IMG/VR virus record: IMGVR_UViG_3300045131_001736
Coordinates: 1 to 64,000 of that record
Strand: one strand, 5' to 3'
DNA length: 64,000 nucleotides
Origin: a virus
Within the stretch, counting starts at the first letter, position 1. Each line of letters opens with the position of its first letter. Under the pieces are notes generated by a model, which was not told the DNA's origin, searched no databases, and saw only the letters and a program-made list of their open reading frames with translations. The position numbers and the translations under genes are program-made. Positions 55,106 to 63,700 of this stretch are shown piece after piece.

Positions 55106-55432
55106 TTATTTAGCCGCTTGCTCTTTAAAAGCTGGATTATAAGTAATAGTACCTTCTCTTAAATCGATTTGACCTCTTGGGTATTCCTTTTCAAGACCAG
55201 CTACTAATTCTCTCATCGCATCATTTTGAGATTTAAAATCAGCTTCAGCTCTTTCTAAACCATCATGTAGTTTATCCATTTCTTCTTCTAATTCTTTTCT
55301 TCTCAAATAGATTTGCCCGAAAGCGTTTACTAATTCTTGAATTTTACCATTGCCTTCTCTTAGTGGAGTAAGGATATCTTCGGTTAATTCTACTGTAACT
55401 AACTCGATTTTTTGAATTGTTTCGTTTGCCAT
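55106..55432 (-). CDS. Coiled-coil protein, paralogue A
   Basis: The 108-residue protein is a long helix with heptads (RRKELEEEMDKLHDGLERAEADF) ending in YPRGQIDLREGTITYNP. The end matches the end of the gene at 59979-60251 (YPNGQIDLEAGTVVY). Together they bracket the glycosylation cassette. A candidate promoter lies 36 bases upstream, between the kinase stop and this start. The function is unknown; a virion or regulatory coiled-coil role is possible. Confidence 0.65.
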   Translation of the reverse strand: MANETIQKIELVTVELTEDILTPLREGNGKIQELVNAFGQIYLRRKELEEEMDKLHDGLERAEADFKSQNDAMRELVAGLEKEYPRGQIDLREGTITYNPAFKEQAAK

Positions 55433-55467
55433 TGTTTTTTTAATTAAAAATTGTTTTTGAATTCATA

Positions 55468-55477
55468 TATAAATATA
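55468..55477 (-). promoter_or_regulatory. Candidate promoter element TATATTTATA
   Basis: Exact copy of the recurring 10-mer, 36 bases before the paralogue A start and directly after the kinase stop. Confidence 0.45.
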
Positions 55478-55478
55478 T

Positions 55479-56231
55479 CTAACTGAAATTTTCAGAAATT
55501 ACACTTACCCCACGTTTTTGTATAACCTGAGATGAACATCGATTTCCAAATATAATTGATTCATTAATATTATTTGTTTCCAAATACTTTGTAGTGAATC
55601 CTGCTACAAAAGTATCACCTGCTCCTGAGATATCCATTATCTCAACTTTATCAGTTGGATACATATTGTTTAAATACATACATCCATCTTTATCTAATGT
55701 GATTATTAGTTTTTCTAAAATCCATTCATTATTTTCAATAAATGATTTATTATTTTGATATTCGGTTCTGTTTAATTTAATGAACTTTAAATCAGTGCAC
55801 CATTCTCCTAATTTTTTTTTAGTATCACAAATTGTATTAGGGTGATTAAATGCTATTTTAGCAATATCAGTATCACTTAGAAATCCTTTGTTATAATCCG
55901 ATATGACTATCATATCAAAATCATAAAAATTTATTTCAGAAAGTGTATTACCAATAGGCGGAACTACATCATCAATATCAACTCGTAAAAGTAAATGATT
56001 AAAACTTTCCTCAACATATCTCTTTTTTACAATCAATTGAGTATTACAAATCAATTCAGTTTTACAACCCAATGCTTCTAAATTTTCTTTAACATTATAA
56101 GCCATACCACCATTGGTGATTGTATGTGATTCTATAAAAACAGGTGCAGGTCCTTCAGGTGATAATCGTGTAGCTTTTCCATAAACGAATTCATCTAAAC
56201 ATCCCTCACCTATAATTAATACTTTACTCAT
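55479..56231 (-). CDS. HldE-type heptose-7-phosphate kinase (PfkB family)
   Basis: The 250-residue protein starts KVLIIGEGCLDEFVYGKATR with RLSPEGPAPVF (22-32), a motif specific to the kinase half of HldE/RfaE, and has the PfkB signature ISGAGDTFVAGF with catalytic Asp206. The known reaction is phosphorylation of D-glycero-D-manno-heptose 7-phosphate at C1. It is shorter than the usual kinase half (about 310 residues), so some lid or dimer elements are missing. It overlaps the adenylyltransferase gene by 8 bases; the two halves of HldE are separate here. Another PfkB sugar substrate cannot be excluded, but the RLSPEGP motif favours heptose. Confidence 0.75.
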   Translation of the reverse strand: MSKVLIIGEGCLDEFVYGKATRLSPEGPAPVFIESHTITNGGMAYNVKENLEALGCKTELICNTQLIVKKRYVEESFNHLLLRVDIDDVVPPIGNTLSEINFYDFDMIVISDYNKGFLSDTDIAKIAFNHPNTICDTKKKLGEWCTDLKFIKLNRTEYQNNKSFIENNEWILEKLIITLDKDGCMYLNNMYPTDKVEIMDISGAGDTFVAGFTTKYLETNNINESIIFGNRCSSQVIQKRGVSVISENFS

Positions 56232-56613
56232 TTGTTAATATTTTAGTTGTACTGAAATCATCCATTCGATTAAAATACACAATTGATTTTGCGTATTGTT
56301 CTCCCACTATTGGTTTATTTTTATAATCAGACCCAATTACAAATATATCAGGGTTATATGTTTTAATTACATTTTCTAATAATTCAGCTGAATCAAATAT
56401 AACTACTTTACTAACTCCTTTAATTCTTTCCAAATTATACTTTCGTTCTTCTTCAGTATGGAACGGTCTATCTTCTCCTTTTAATTCCTTTACTCTCCTA
56501 TCGGAATCAATTCCAATAATAACAATATCACCAAAGGCAGATGCGAACTCAATCATCTTAAAATGCGCATGATGTAAAACATCAAAACATCCATTTAACC
56601 AAACCTTTTTCAT
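56224..56613 (-). CDS. HldE-type nucleotidylyltransferase (ADP-heptose synthesis)
   Basis: The 129-residue protein starts MKKVWLNGCFDVLHHAHF, the HxxH-type nucleotidylyltransferase motif with His14 and His17, followed by IGIDSDRRVKELKGEDRP and FVIGSDYKNKPIVG. This is the compact adenylyltransferase half of HldE/RfaE, which makes ADP-heptose from heptose 1-phosphate. Its overlaps with the kinase (8 bases) and heptosyltransferase (4 bases) show an operon. No phosphatase (GmhB) or isomerase (GmhA) gene is seen, so the host must provide these. A glycerol-phosphate cytidylyltransferase role is a lesser alternative. Confidence 0.75.
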   Translation of the reverse strand: MKKVWLNGCFDVLHHAHFKMIEFASAFGDIVIIGIDSDRRVKELKGEDRPFHTEEERKYNLERIKGVSKVVIFDSAELLENVIKTYNPDIFVIGSDYKNKPIVGEQYAKSIVYFNRMDDFSTTKILTNE

Positions 56614-57761
56614 AGAAACTTTTCTAATTCATTAATAACCATCTGAGATGTAATTGCTTTAGTACATTCAAATTGCCTATCCGTACCTTTATGGTCTGGA
56701 CACCAATTCCAATCACCAGCATCTAATTTTAATCGGTTAAAGCATCCACCACATTTATCTTTAGGTGAAGTTATTCTAACACAATCTTGCATTTCTGCCC
56801 AATCATATGAGAATCCACTAATCAATACCGTCTTTGTACCCAATGCCCAACTTAACCAACTTAACCCACTACCAATACCAATGAATGCTTTTGATTTTCT
56901 CATTTCATCCATTACTTTTTCCAAAGAACCGGCTGGGTGTTTGACTACTCCAGTTGGGTGTTTATTACCCATATAATCATTATTCTCTTGTGATAATAGT
57001 TTAACTGTATAACCTTTATCATTTAACCAATTCACTACTTCTTGCCAACCATTTGGGTTATTCCAATACTTAGATTGAGCAGTTCCATGTATTGCTATTG
57101 TTATTAACTTATCATCTTTAACAATATCTGATGATGGTAACTTTGGTTTTATTTCTTTATATGGTAATCCCAATATATCAGAACCCATTTTTTGCATTGT
57201 TTGGGATTTAAAATCGTTTGGATTTTTTCTGTTATTTACACTACCATCTTCATTATAGAATAAACCAACAGTATACATTGCGTATAAATTTTCAACACTT
57301 TGACCTGGTTTTACAAATTCTATATTTGGATATTGTGACTCTAACATTTCGTTATGAAATGTAGATACAATTAATTCACAATTATGTACTTTCTGAAATT
57401 CGTCAAAGTATGGAAACCATGCTAATGTATCACCCAATGCTTTTGATGATAGTGCTAGATAAACTCTCTTATTAGTTGCGGTATAATCATGTTCAAAAAA
57501 TAAAGTATTACCTTCCCATATTTCAATTCTCCAATCTATAAAATACTCAATATTACATTTAGCCCAAGTATTGTTTGATAATTCGGTTGTGAATAAAACA
57601 TTACCATTACGTTTGTTTATAAACTTAACATTGTATTTACCCGTTTGGTTTCCCAATACTTCAGCCCAAGGACCATTTACGAAATGATAATTTACTTTAT
57701 TTCGTACTTCAACAATGTTATTTAAATTTTTAGTTAATTTATCGTAAATCATTAATTCCAT
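56610..57761 (-). CDS. Autotransporter-type protein O-heptosyltransferase (BAHT/TibC-like)
   Basis: The 383-residue protein has an N-terminal beta domain (VNYHFVNGPWAEVLGN, KYNVKFINKRNGNVLF), a GT9-like core with SSKALGDTLAWFPY (~105-118) and IAIHGTAQSKYW (223-233), GIGSGLSWLSWALG (295-308), and a Cys finger with Cys337, Cys340, Cys354 and Cys366. This N-terminal domain plus C-terminal four-Cys iron finger is the plan of the TibC/Aah family, which transfers heptose from ADP-heptose to Ser in autotransporter adhesins. The genes for ADP-heptose lie directly after it. The probable targets are the Ser/Thr-rich fibres; the target is inferred. It overlaps the upstream fusion gene by 10 bases (ATG at 57761). 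Confidence 0.75.
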   Translation of the reverse strand: MELMIYDKLTKNLNNIVEVRNKVNYHFVNGPWAEVLGNQTGKYNVKFINKRNGNVLFTTELSNNTWAKCNIEYFIDWRIEIWEGNTLFFEHDYTATNKRVYLALSSKALGDTLAWFPYFDEFQKVHNCELIVSTFHNEMLESQYPNIEFVKPGQSVENLYAMYTVGLFYNEDGSVNNRKNPNDFKSQTMQKMGSDILGLPYKEIKPKLPSSDIVKDDKLITIAIHGTAQSKYWNNPNGWQEVVNWLNDKGYTVKLLSQENNDYMGNKHPTGVVKHPAGSLEKVMDEMRKSKAFIGIGSGLSWLSWALGTKTVLISGFSYDWAEMQDCVRITSPKDKCGGCFNRLKLDAGDWNWCPDHKGTDRQFECTKAITSQMVINELEKFL

Positions 57762-59914
57762 TTTTTTACTTCTCTATCAATAAGAGAAAATCCATCTGCT
57801 TGTTTAACATACATTTTATTTGTAGTATATCGTAATTTAGATTCTTTATTAAACACATCAGTTAACCATAAATCATATCCCTCCCATAGGGTATCATTAA
57901 ATCTATCAATCCACCAACTCTTTGTTCTATTTGGTATTAGATACGCATGTGCTAAATCTTGGTTTGATGCAGTTTTACTGAATAAATCATCAATGTATTC
58001 TTTACTTCTGGAATTATTGTTTGATAATCCAATAAAGTAAACATCATCTCTTTCAGAAATAAAACATGCTTTATGAACTGCTTCAACAAATTCTTTTAAT
58101 CCAGTGAATATAAACGCATCAGCTTCAAATACTAATGTATAATCAAATTCATCATCCATAGCTTCTAATGCTCCCCTATGTGCGTTAAAGCACCCATAAT
58201 GCCTACCCGTTAATGGACCTAATCCATTCCCAAAGTTTCCCGGCTTATCCGATATCTGATTTGGTCTTTTACAAAAATCAGATGGTGGTGTTCCATCAAA
58301 TGGAGTATTTACAATTGGTTGATACACCATTCCATAACTTTCCAATTGTTTTAGTGATTCTGAACTAATTTGTTCTCTCAAATCATTTGGCTTAGTCATC
58401 AAATGTTTAATTTGAATCTTTGGTTTTTTTCTAACAAATGAACGATATACGTGCTTTGCTTGATTATAAAAAAATTCATCAGCTGCTCTAGTAACCCCCG
58501 GAAAGAAACTTCCACCATAATCATCTCCACTAATAACACCACCCGGTTTTACTTTATGATACCAAAAGTTTAAATCGGATTTTAAAGAATCATAAGTATG
58601 ACCCGCATCCAACATAATAAAATCAATTGAGTTATGTTGAAATTGATTTGATGCGTTTTCAGATGTATCCTTTATTACGTTAAATAATTTTGAGTTATTA
58701 CTTAACATAGTATTTTCCATAAATTCTGAAAATATATCCCCACCAAATCCACCAACTATTGTATCATGTATTTCTTCACCATCGGTACCTTTCCAAGTAT
58801 CAACAGTTGTAAATTTAATATCTTTATTAGAATCTTTAATTAAGGTAGCCATATGATTGGTTGATTTACCCAACCATGCACCCAACTCAACAAATACATC
58901 ACCATCGGTTCCATTTTCAACCATTTCATTATACAAATGTTCATATGAAAACCAACCAGGAATTTCATTAAATTCAGGTTGTAGTTTTTCTAATATAATT
59001 TGTTTGGTTTGATTTAGGTTATCATCGATATAAGTAACCAATTCATTATTATCATATGAATCCAAATATGTGTGTAGTTTTCTGAATATAGATGGTAATC
59101 CATATCCCAATGCCTCTTTAATAGATAATGGATTTAATTCCAATTTAGAACTAAAGTAAAACATATCCGATGCTTTGTAGAATTTATCTACATCACTACG
59201 TTCACCCCATACAATACAATTATCAGGTTTGTGTTTCATTATTGGTCCCCAATATGATTCAAAGTTCATAGCTTGGTTTCCGATAAAATGAAATTTAATT
59301 TTATATTTTTCTAATAATCTAGCTACGTTGAATATTTCACCCTGATTCTTACCTTCAGTAAATAATCCAACCATAAGAACATGCTTCCAATCAGATTCAA
59401 ATCCCAATTCGTTTTTGAATTCGTTTTTATCATACTCAATAGTTTCTATTGGATAATCCCATACACGTGTATCTACTCCCACCAATTCAAATCTTCGTCT
59501 ACTCCATTCAGATACTAAAACATATCTATCTGGATGATATTTGATTTCATTTGGATTTGTATGAGAACCATGTGTAGATGCTACAATATAGTAATTTCTA
59601 CTATTGTCAAAAATAGTATCTAATATATTGTGAGCTAAAAAATGTTCGGGGATTTCCGTAAAATGAATTATGTTTGGTTGAGTTGATTTAATAATATCCA
59701 CAAGTTCGGATTTATTATCACCCAATGTGTACAACTTACATAAATCAGCTATTTGATTCTTTTGTACTACAAAGGCATCACCAGAGTGATTGTTTACCTC
59801 AACTACCTCAATATCAAATTTATCTTTAAAGATTTGAATTTGCTTTAAAAGGTATTGTGGCATCCCACCAGTTGAGAGATGGGATGCTATATATAACAAT
59901 TTTTGTTTTGACAT
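57752..59914 (-). CDS. GT4 - methyltransferase - GT25 three-domain fusion
   Basis: The 720-residue protein joins three units. Residues 1-300: GT4-type glycosyltransferase (LLYIASHLSTGGMPQYLL, GLFTEGKNQG, ELNPLSIKEALGYGLPS). Residues ~339-490: class I SAM methyltransferase (VFVELGAWLGKST, VDTWKGT, DFIMLDAGHTYDSLKSDL, PGGVISGDDY). Residues ~572-715: GT25-type glycosyltransferase (HYGCFNAHRGALEAM, LVFEADAF). It probably builds and caps a glycan: add sugar, methylate, add sugar. The first gene of the cassette, it precedes the heptosyltransferase. Acceptors are not shown; phage fibres are the proposed ones, host surface glycans are an alternative. Confidence 0.75.
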   Translation of the reverse strand: MSKQKLLYIASHLSTGGMPQYLLKQIQIFKDKFDIEVVEVNNHSGDAFVVQKNQIADLCKLYTLGDNKSELVDIIKSTQPNIIHFTEIPEHFLAHNILDTIFDNSRNYYIVASTHGSHTNPNEIKYHPDRYVLVSEWSRRRFELVGVDTRVWDYPIETIEYDKNEFKNELGFESDWKHVLMVGLFTEGKNQGEIFNVARLLEKYKIKFHFIGNQAMNFESYWGPIMKHKPDNCIVWGERSDVDKFYKASDMFYFSSKLELNPLSIKEALGYGLPSIFRKLHTYLDSYDNNELVTYIDDNLNQTKQIILEKLQPEFNEIPGWFSYEHLYNEMVENGTDGDVFVELGAWLGKSTNHMATLIKDSNKDIKFTTVDTWKGTDGEEIHDTIVGGFGGDIFSEFMENTMLSNNSKLFNVIKDTSENASNQFQHNSIDFIMLDAGHTYDSLKSDLNFWYHKVKPGGVISGDDYGGSFFPGVTRAADEFFYNQAKHVYRSFVRKKPKIQIKHLMTKPNDLREQISSESLKQLESYGMVYQPIVNTPFDGTPPSDFCKRPNQISDKPGNFGNGLGPLTGRHYGCFNAHRGALEAMDDEFDYTLVFEADAFIFTGLKEFVEAVHKACFISERDDVYFIGLSNNNSRSKEYIDDLFSKTASNQDLAHAYLIPNRTKSWWIDRFNDTLWEGYDLWLTDVFNKESKLRYTTNKMYVKQADGFSLIDREVKKWN

Positions 59915-59978
59915 AACTTATTTATATGTTCATATCTTACAAAGATACAAAATTAATTTGGTATTTCCAAATTATTTA

Positions 59979-60251
59979 TTAATAAACTACCGTCCCAGCT
60001 TCTAAATCAATTTGTCCATTTGGATATTTAATATCCAATTCAGCAAGTTCGGTATTCATATCAGCAATAGATTTATCGATTCTATTACCAAATTCTTTTT
60101 CTTGAGATTCAATATCTGCAATTTGAGATTGTAATTGTCTTTTACGAACAGCCGATTGTCCCAATGCAATAATCATATTGTTTTGTTCTTCTTGAATTGA
60201 TTTTAATTTATCAATTACCGATTGTTCTAATTGTTCAGTTTTTTGTTCCAT
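59979..60251 (-). CDS. Coiled-coil protein, paralogue B
   Basis: The 90-residue protein is a helix with heptads (EEQNNMIIALGQSAVRKRQLQSQIADIE) ending in KYPNGQIDLEAGTVVY. The end matches paralogue A at 55106-55432. It is the gene directly before the GT fusion, with a 64-base gap. A candidate promoter lies 25 bases upstream of its start. The function is unknown. Confidence 0.65.
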   Translation of the reverse strand: MEQKTEQLEQSVIDKLKSIQEEQNNMIIALGQSAVRKRQLQSQIADIESQEKEFGNRIDKSIADMNTELAELDIKYPNGQIDLEAGTVVY

Positions 60252-60275
60252 AATTATTGTGTTTGTATATTCATA

Positions 60276-60285
60276 TATAAGTATA
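60276..60285 (-). promoter_or_regulatory. Candidate promoter element TATACTTATA
   Basis: Exact copy of the recurring 10-mer, 25 bases before the paralogue B start. Confidence 0.45.
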
Positions 60286-60306
60286 TACTTTTTTATTTAA
60301 ACGAAA

Positions 60307-60693
60307 TTATTCAGGTTGTATTGGGTAAATATATGGAGTTGTATTTGTAATATCTCGTAATGCTTGTCTATAAGTTGCCCACTCCAATTTCTTTTCAGCT
60401 GATAGTGGTGAATCATTAAATTGAGTCCAATCGGATTCAGATAATAGATTATTTCGTTTCAGTCTAACCGTAAATAAATCCCGTTCAGCTTGTTCATCAT
60501 TAGTAAGTGGGTTTTTAGTATGTACACTATTTACATATTTACATCGAGTACTAATTGCCTCTTGCCACTCATCATAGGTGAGTTCAATTCGATTTTCCGT
60601 AGGAATATACTTAATATCCCAAACATCAGTTGGGTAAAATCCAGTGTAATTCCCATCAGAATCGTATGTTGCAAAAATTTGTCTTTCAGTCAT
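60307..60693 (-). CDS. Tail-fibre assembly chaperone-like protein
   Basis: The 128-residue protein ends with RNNLLSESDWTQFNDSP and WATYRQALRDITN, the tail-assembly chaperone (APC-type) pattern also seen at 2926-3378. The first part (ATYDSDGNYTGFYPTDVW) resembles the start of phage fibre chaperones. It follows the receptor-binding fibre by 26 bases, the common place for such chaperones, and is likely to act on that fibre. Confidence 0.75.
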   Translation of the reverse strand: MTERQIFATYDSDGNYTGFYPTDVWDIKYIPTENRIELTYDEWQEAISTRCKYVNSVHTKNPLTNDEQAERDLFTVRLKRNNLLSESDWTQFNDSPLSAEKKLEWATYRQALRDITNTTPYIYPIQPE

Positions 60694-60719
60694 AATTTAA
60701 TTTTAATTAATATAATATA

Positions 60720-63700
60720 TTATCCCGTTGGAAGATTACCAATAGCTATCCAATACCCATCAACACTATCTAATACTAAACTAACACCAGATGTGGTAAG
60801 GTTATATATATGATTATATCCATTTGAACCATTTGAACTTCTATAAGATGCACAAGTTACAACCGGTGGTGAACCAAATGTTACAGGGAATGTTACGTTA
60901 GCAGAACTATTTATTCTTCCCCATTGTATAATACTACCATCTGATAATTTTTGGTAATTATTTGTAGACATTGAACTAGCAACCGTATTTGTTTGGTGTT
61001 GGTTTCCTAATCCAATAAGGTTATCGGTATAAGTATATGCAAACCTATTTGATGAGTTACCAATATTGTACAATGAATCAGATTCAGGTATAATATCACC
61101 CTTTGAATTAATAGCTGTTGAGGTATCAACCCCAAGACCAACTGTTTTTTCAAAATATGATATACCACCGGCTGCTTTAAGTACTTCTTGATTAGCTGAA
61201 CCTGCTGGTTTTCTTGGTATTCTAACATAGGTATCAGGTGTTGATACTACTTGAATACCACCGGCTTTAATCTCAACGAAATTGGATGGAACAGATACAT
61301 TTAATATAGTATCGTATGTTGGTGTATTTGCTAAAGTTGGCCCAACAGTATGTGATTGGTATGTAAATGAATATGAATTAATACTGGAACCAATATTTGC
61401 TCTTTGACCCGAATACCCATAAAATCTAATTGAATATCTAAATCTAATATTACCAGTAGATGTTAGATTCATTGAGCGCGTTACACCAGTTTGGGCAGAA
61501 ACATTATTTTGATAACCACTTATAGTGTTGGTTGAAATATATGTCCAAGTACCATCATTATGTGATATAATATCATCTGAAACATAGTTATGAACTCCAG
61601 GTACAGAAAATGTATATACCCATTCATCGGTTTTAATAATTTCAACACTATCAACTAATACCAATTTAATACCATTACCATCTTTGATGTTAATCATACT
61701 TTTACCAGCAACTAATTCAACAGTCTTTATTTGTTTATTATCGTTTAACCAAAATCCATGCGAATCAGATACTCTAATAGTTTTACCACCGGCTGATACT
61801 TTGTAAACTTTATCAACTTTTCTCTTTTTAATTTTAGCTATTTCAAATTCACTAAATTTGTTTACTTCAGTATTATCTAATTTATCATTCCAACTCCATG
61901 CTATTATTTTTTCACCTTCAACAACATCTTTAGCAAGAATAGTTTCACCAGATGATAATATAATTTTAGTATCACCAGTTACGGATACAAAACTTTCAAG
62001 TTTTACGTTGTGGGTTAATATACCATTAACATAATAAGTATGCTTACCAGATACTCTAATGTTATAAACATCATCGGTTTTCTCATTTATAGTTATTGAT
62101 GTTATCTCAACTTCTTCATTTTCTGAATTTAGGAATATATCTCCAACATTTATTTTATCAGTTGTTTTAATACACCAAACACCATTTTGTTTAATAATAT
62201 GTTTGTGTGAGTGTGTACATTCAATTAATCCATTATTTATATTGTAAATTTCATTATCAGCATATGATTTGATATCCAACACCTCTTCAATTGTTTTTTC
62301 GGAATCGGATATATGGGTTGCAGTCCAATCATTTTCTTCGGAATATTTTGGTGTTAATGAATCAATATCTAATGATTTAATAAAATCACCAATTTGAATA
62401 TCTTTAATTTGTTTGAATGAACCATCACCCATTTCAATTAGTGATGTTCCAACTAAACACGTTCCACCTCCCCCTTCTTCTATATATTCTCCGGTATAAT
62501 AATTACCAGCATTATATGAACTAACAGCTGCGGCTGTTCCAAGTAAAGTTCTACCCACAACAACACCAGTAGAAATATTAACTGCTTCTAAATTTAATTC
62601 TGCGTATGCAACAGATGGTGATGAATACCCACCATGGAATTGCCCATTGAATGTAGGTAAATACGATGGGTATGATGTGGTATGACTAACTCCTGCTGGA
62701 ATTGATACAGATACGGCTGGTATATTTAGTGCAACTTCAAGTGCTCCTGCTGCTGTAACATTATATGAACCCGTTGATGGTAATGATACCATATAACTCG
62801 AATAAACAAAATTGGCATTAGATGTATTTGTTGTTACCGATTGTGGTGTTGGATATACAACCCCCGAACCCGTAAACTGAAAGTATTTAACATCACCTGT
62901 GGTTGTTGTTAATTCATTTGAAGGTGATATAATTACCTTTTTTTCACTACCAGTATAAAATTGTAATTCAGGTAAAGATGGGTCAAATATTATTTCACTA
63001 TTATCATCACGTAAATTACCACTATCAGCATCAATAATCCAATCTCCGATTCTACCATCAGTTGCGTTAATACTACCAGATAAACCTGCATTATTAGCGT
63101 TTACATTTCCATTAGCATCAACAGTAAAATTATATCTAATTGGATTTGAACCAGAAATTATTCCTATGTTAATAGCTCCTCCATTTATTTCAGAACCATT
63201 AATTGTTGAACCTTGAACGTTTCCTGAGAAATTAACACCATCACCCGTATAGTTCAAATATGCACCATCTTTACTTCGTAATGAGAATAACGGGTCATCT
63301 GACCCAGATGGAAATCCTAAAAATACACCAACCTCATCAAAACTTTGACTTAATTGCCCCATTGAAAGGTATGGTTTATCGGATTGATTTAATGTTGAAC
63401 CTGATGTTGATAATCGCAATCCCTCACCAGAAATTATTCTAAATTCACGACTACCCGCTGATAATGAACCTTGTGTATATGTGTAATCACCATTGGTATT
63501 GGGATAATAATAAGAGGCACTTGCGGCGGAATTAAATTTAATTGTTTGACCATATGGATTTGATGCTGATAGAAATAATCGAGTTTCATCTTCAGAAATT
63601 CCATAAATTTTCATTGCAGGGAAATTCAAAACATTACCAATACCCAATACAGCTACATCAAATGCTTTTATAATATGAGATTTTAAATCACTTGGTACTT

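Noticed and set aside
61557-62459. A single canonical splicing intein
   Set aside because: There are two full Hint domains, each with its own ends, and neither has a Cys, Ser or Thr at +1; no homing endonuclease is present.
63645-63647. TTG as the start of the receptor-binding fibre
   Set aside because: The frame is open without stops from 63647 to base 64000, with fibre-like sequence; the true start lies outside the window.
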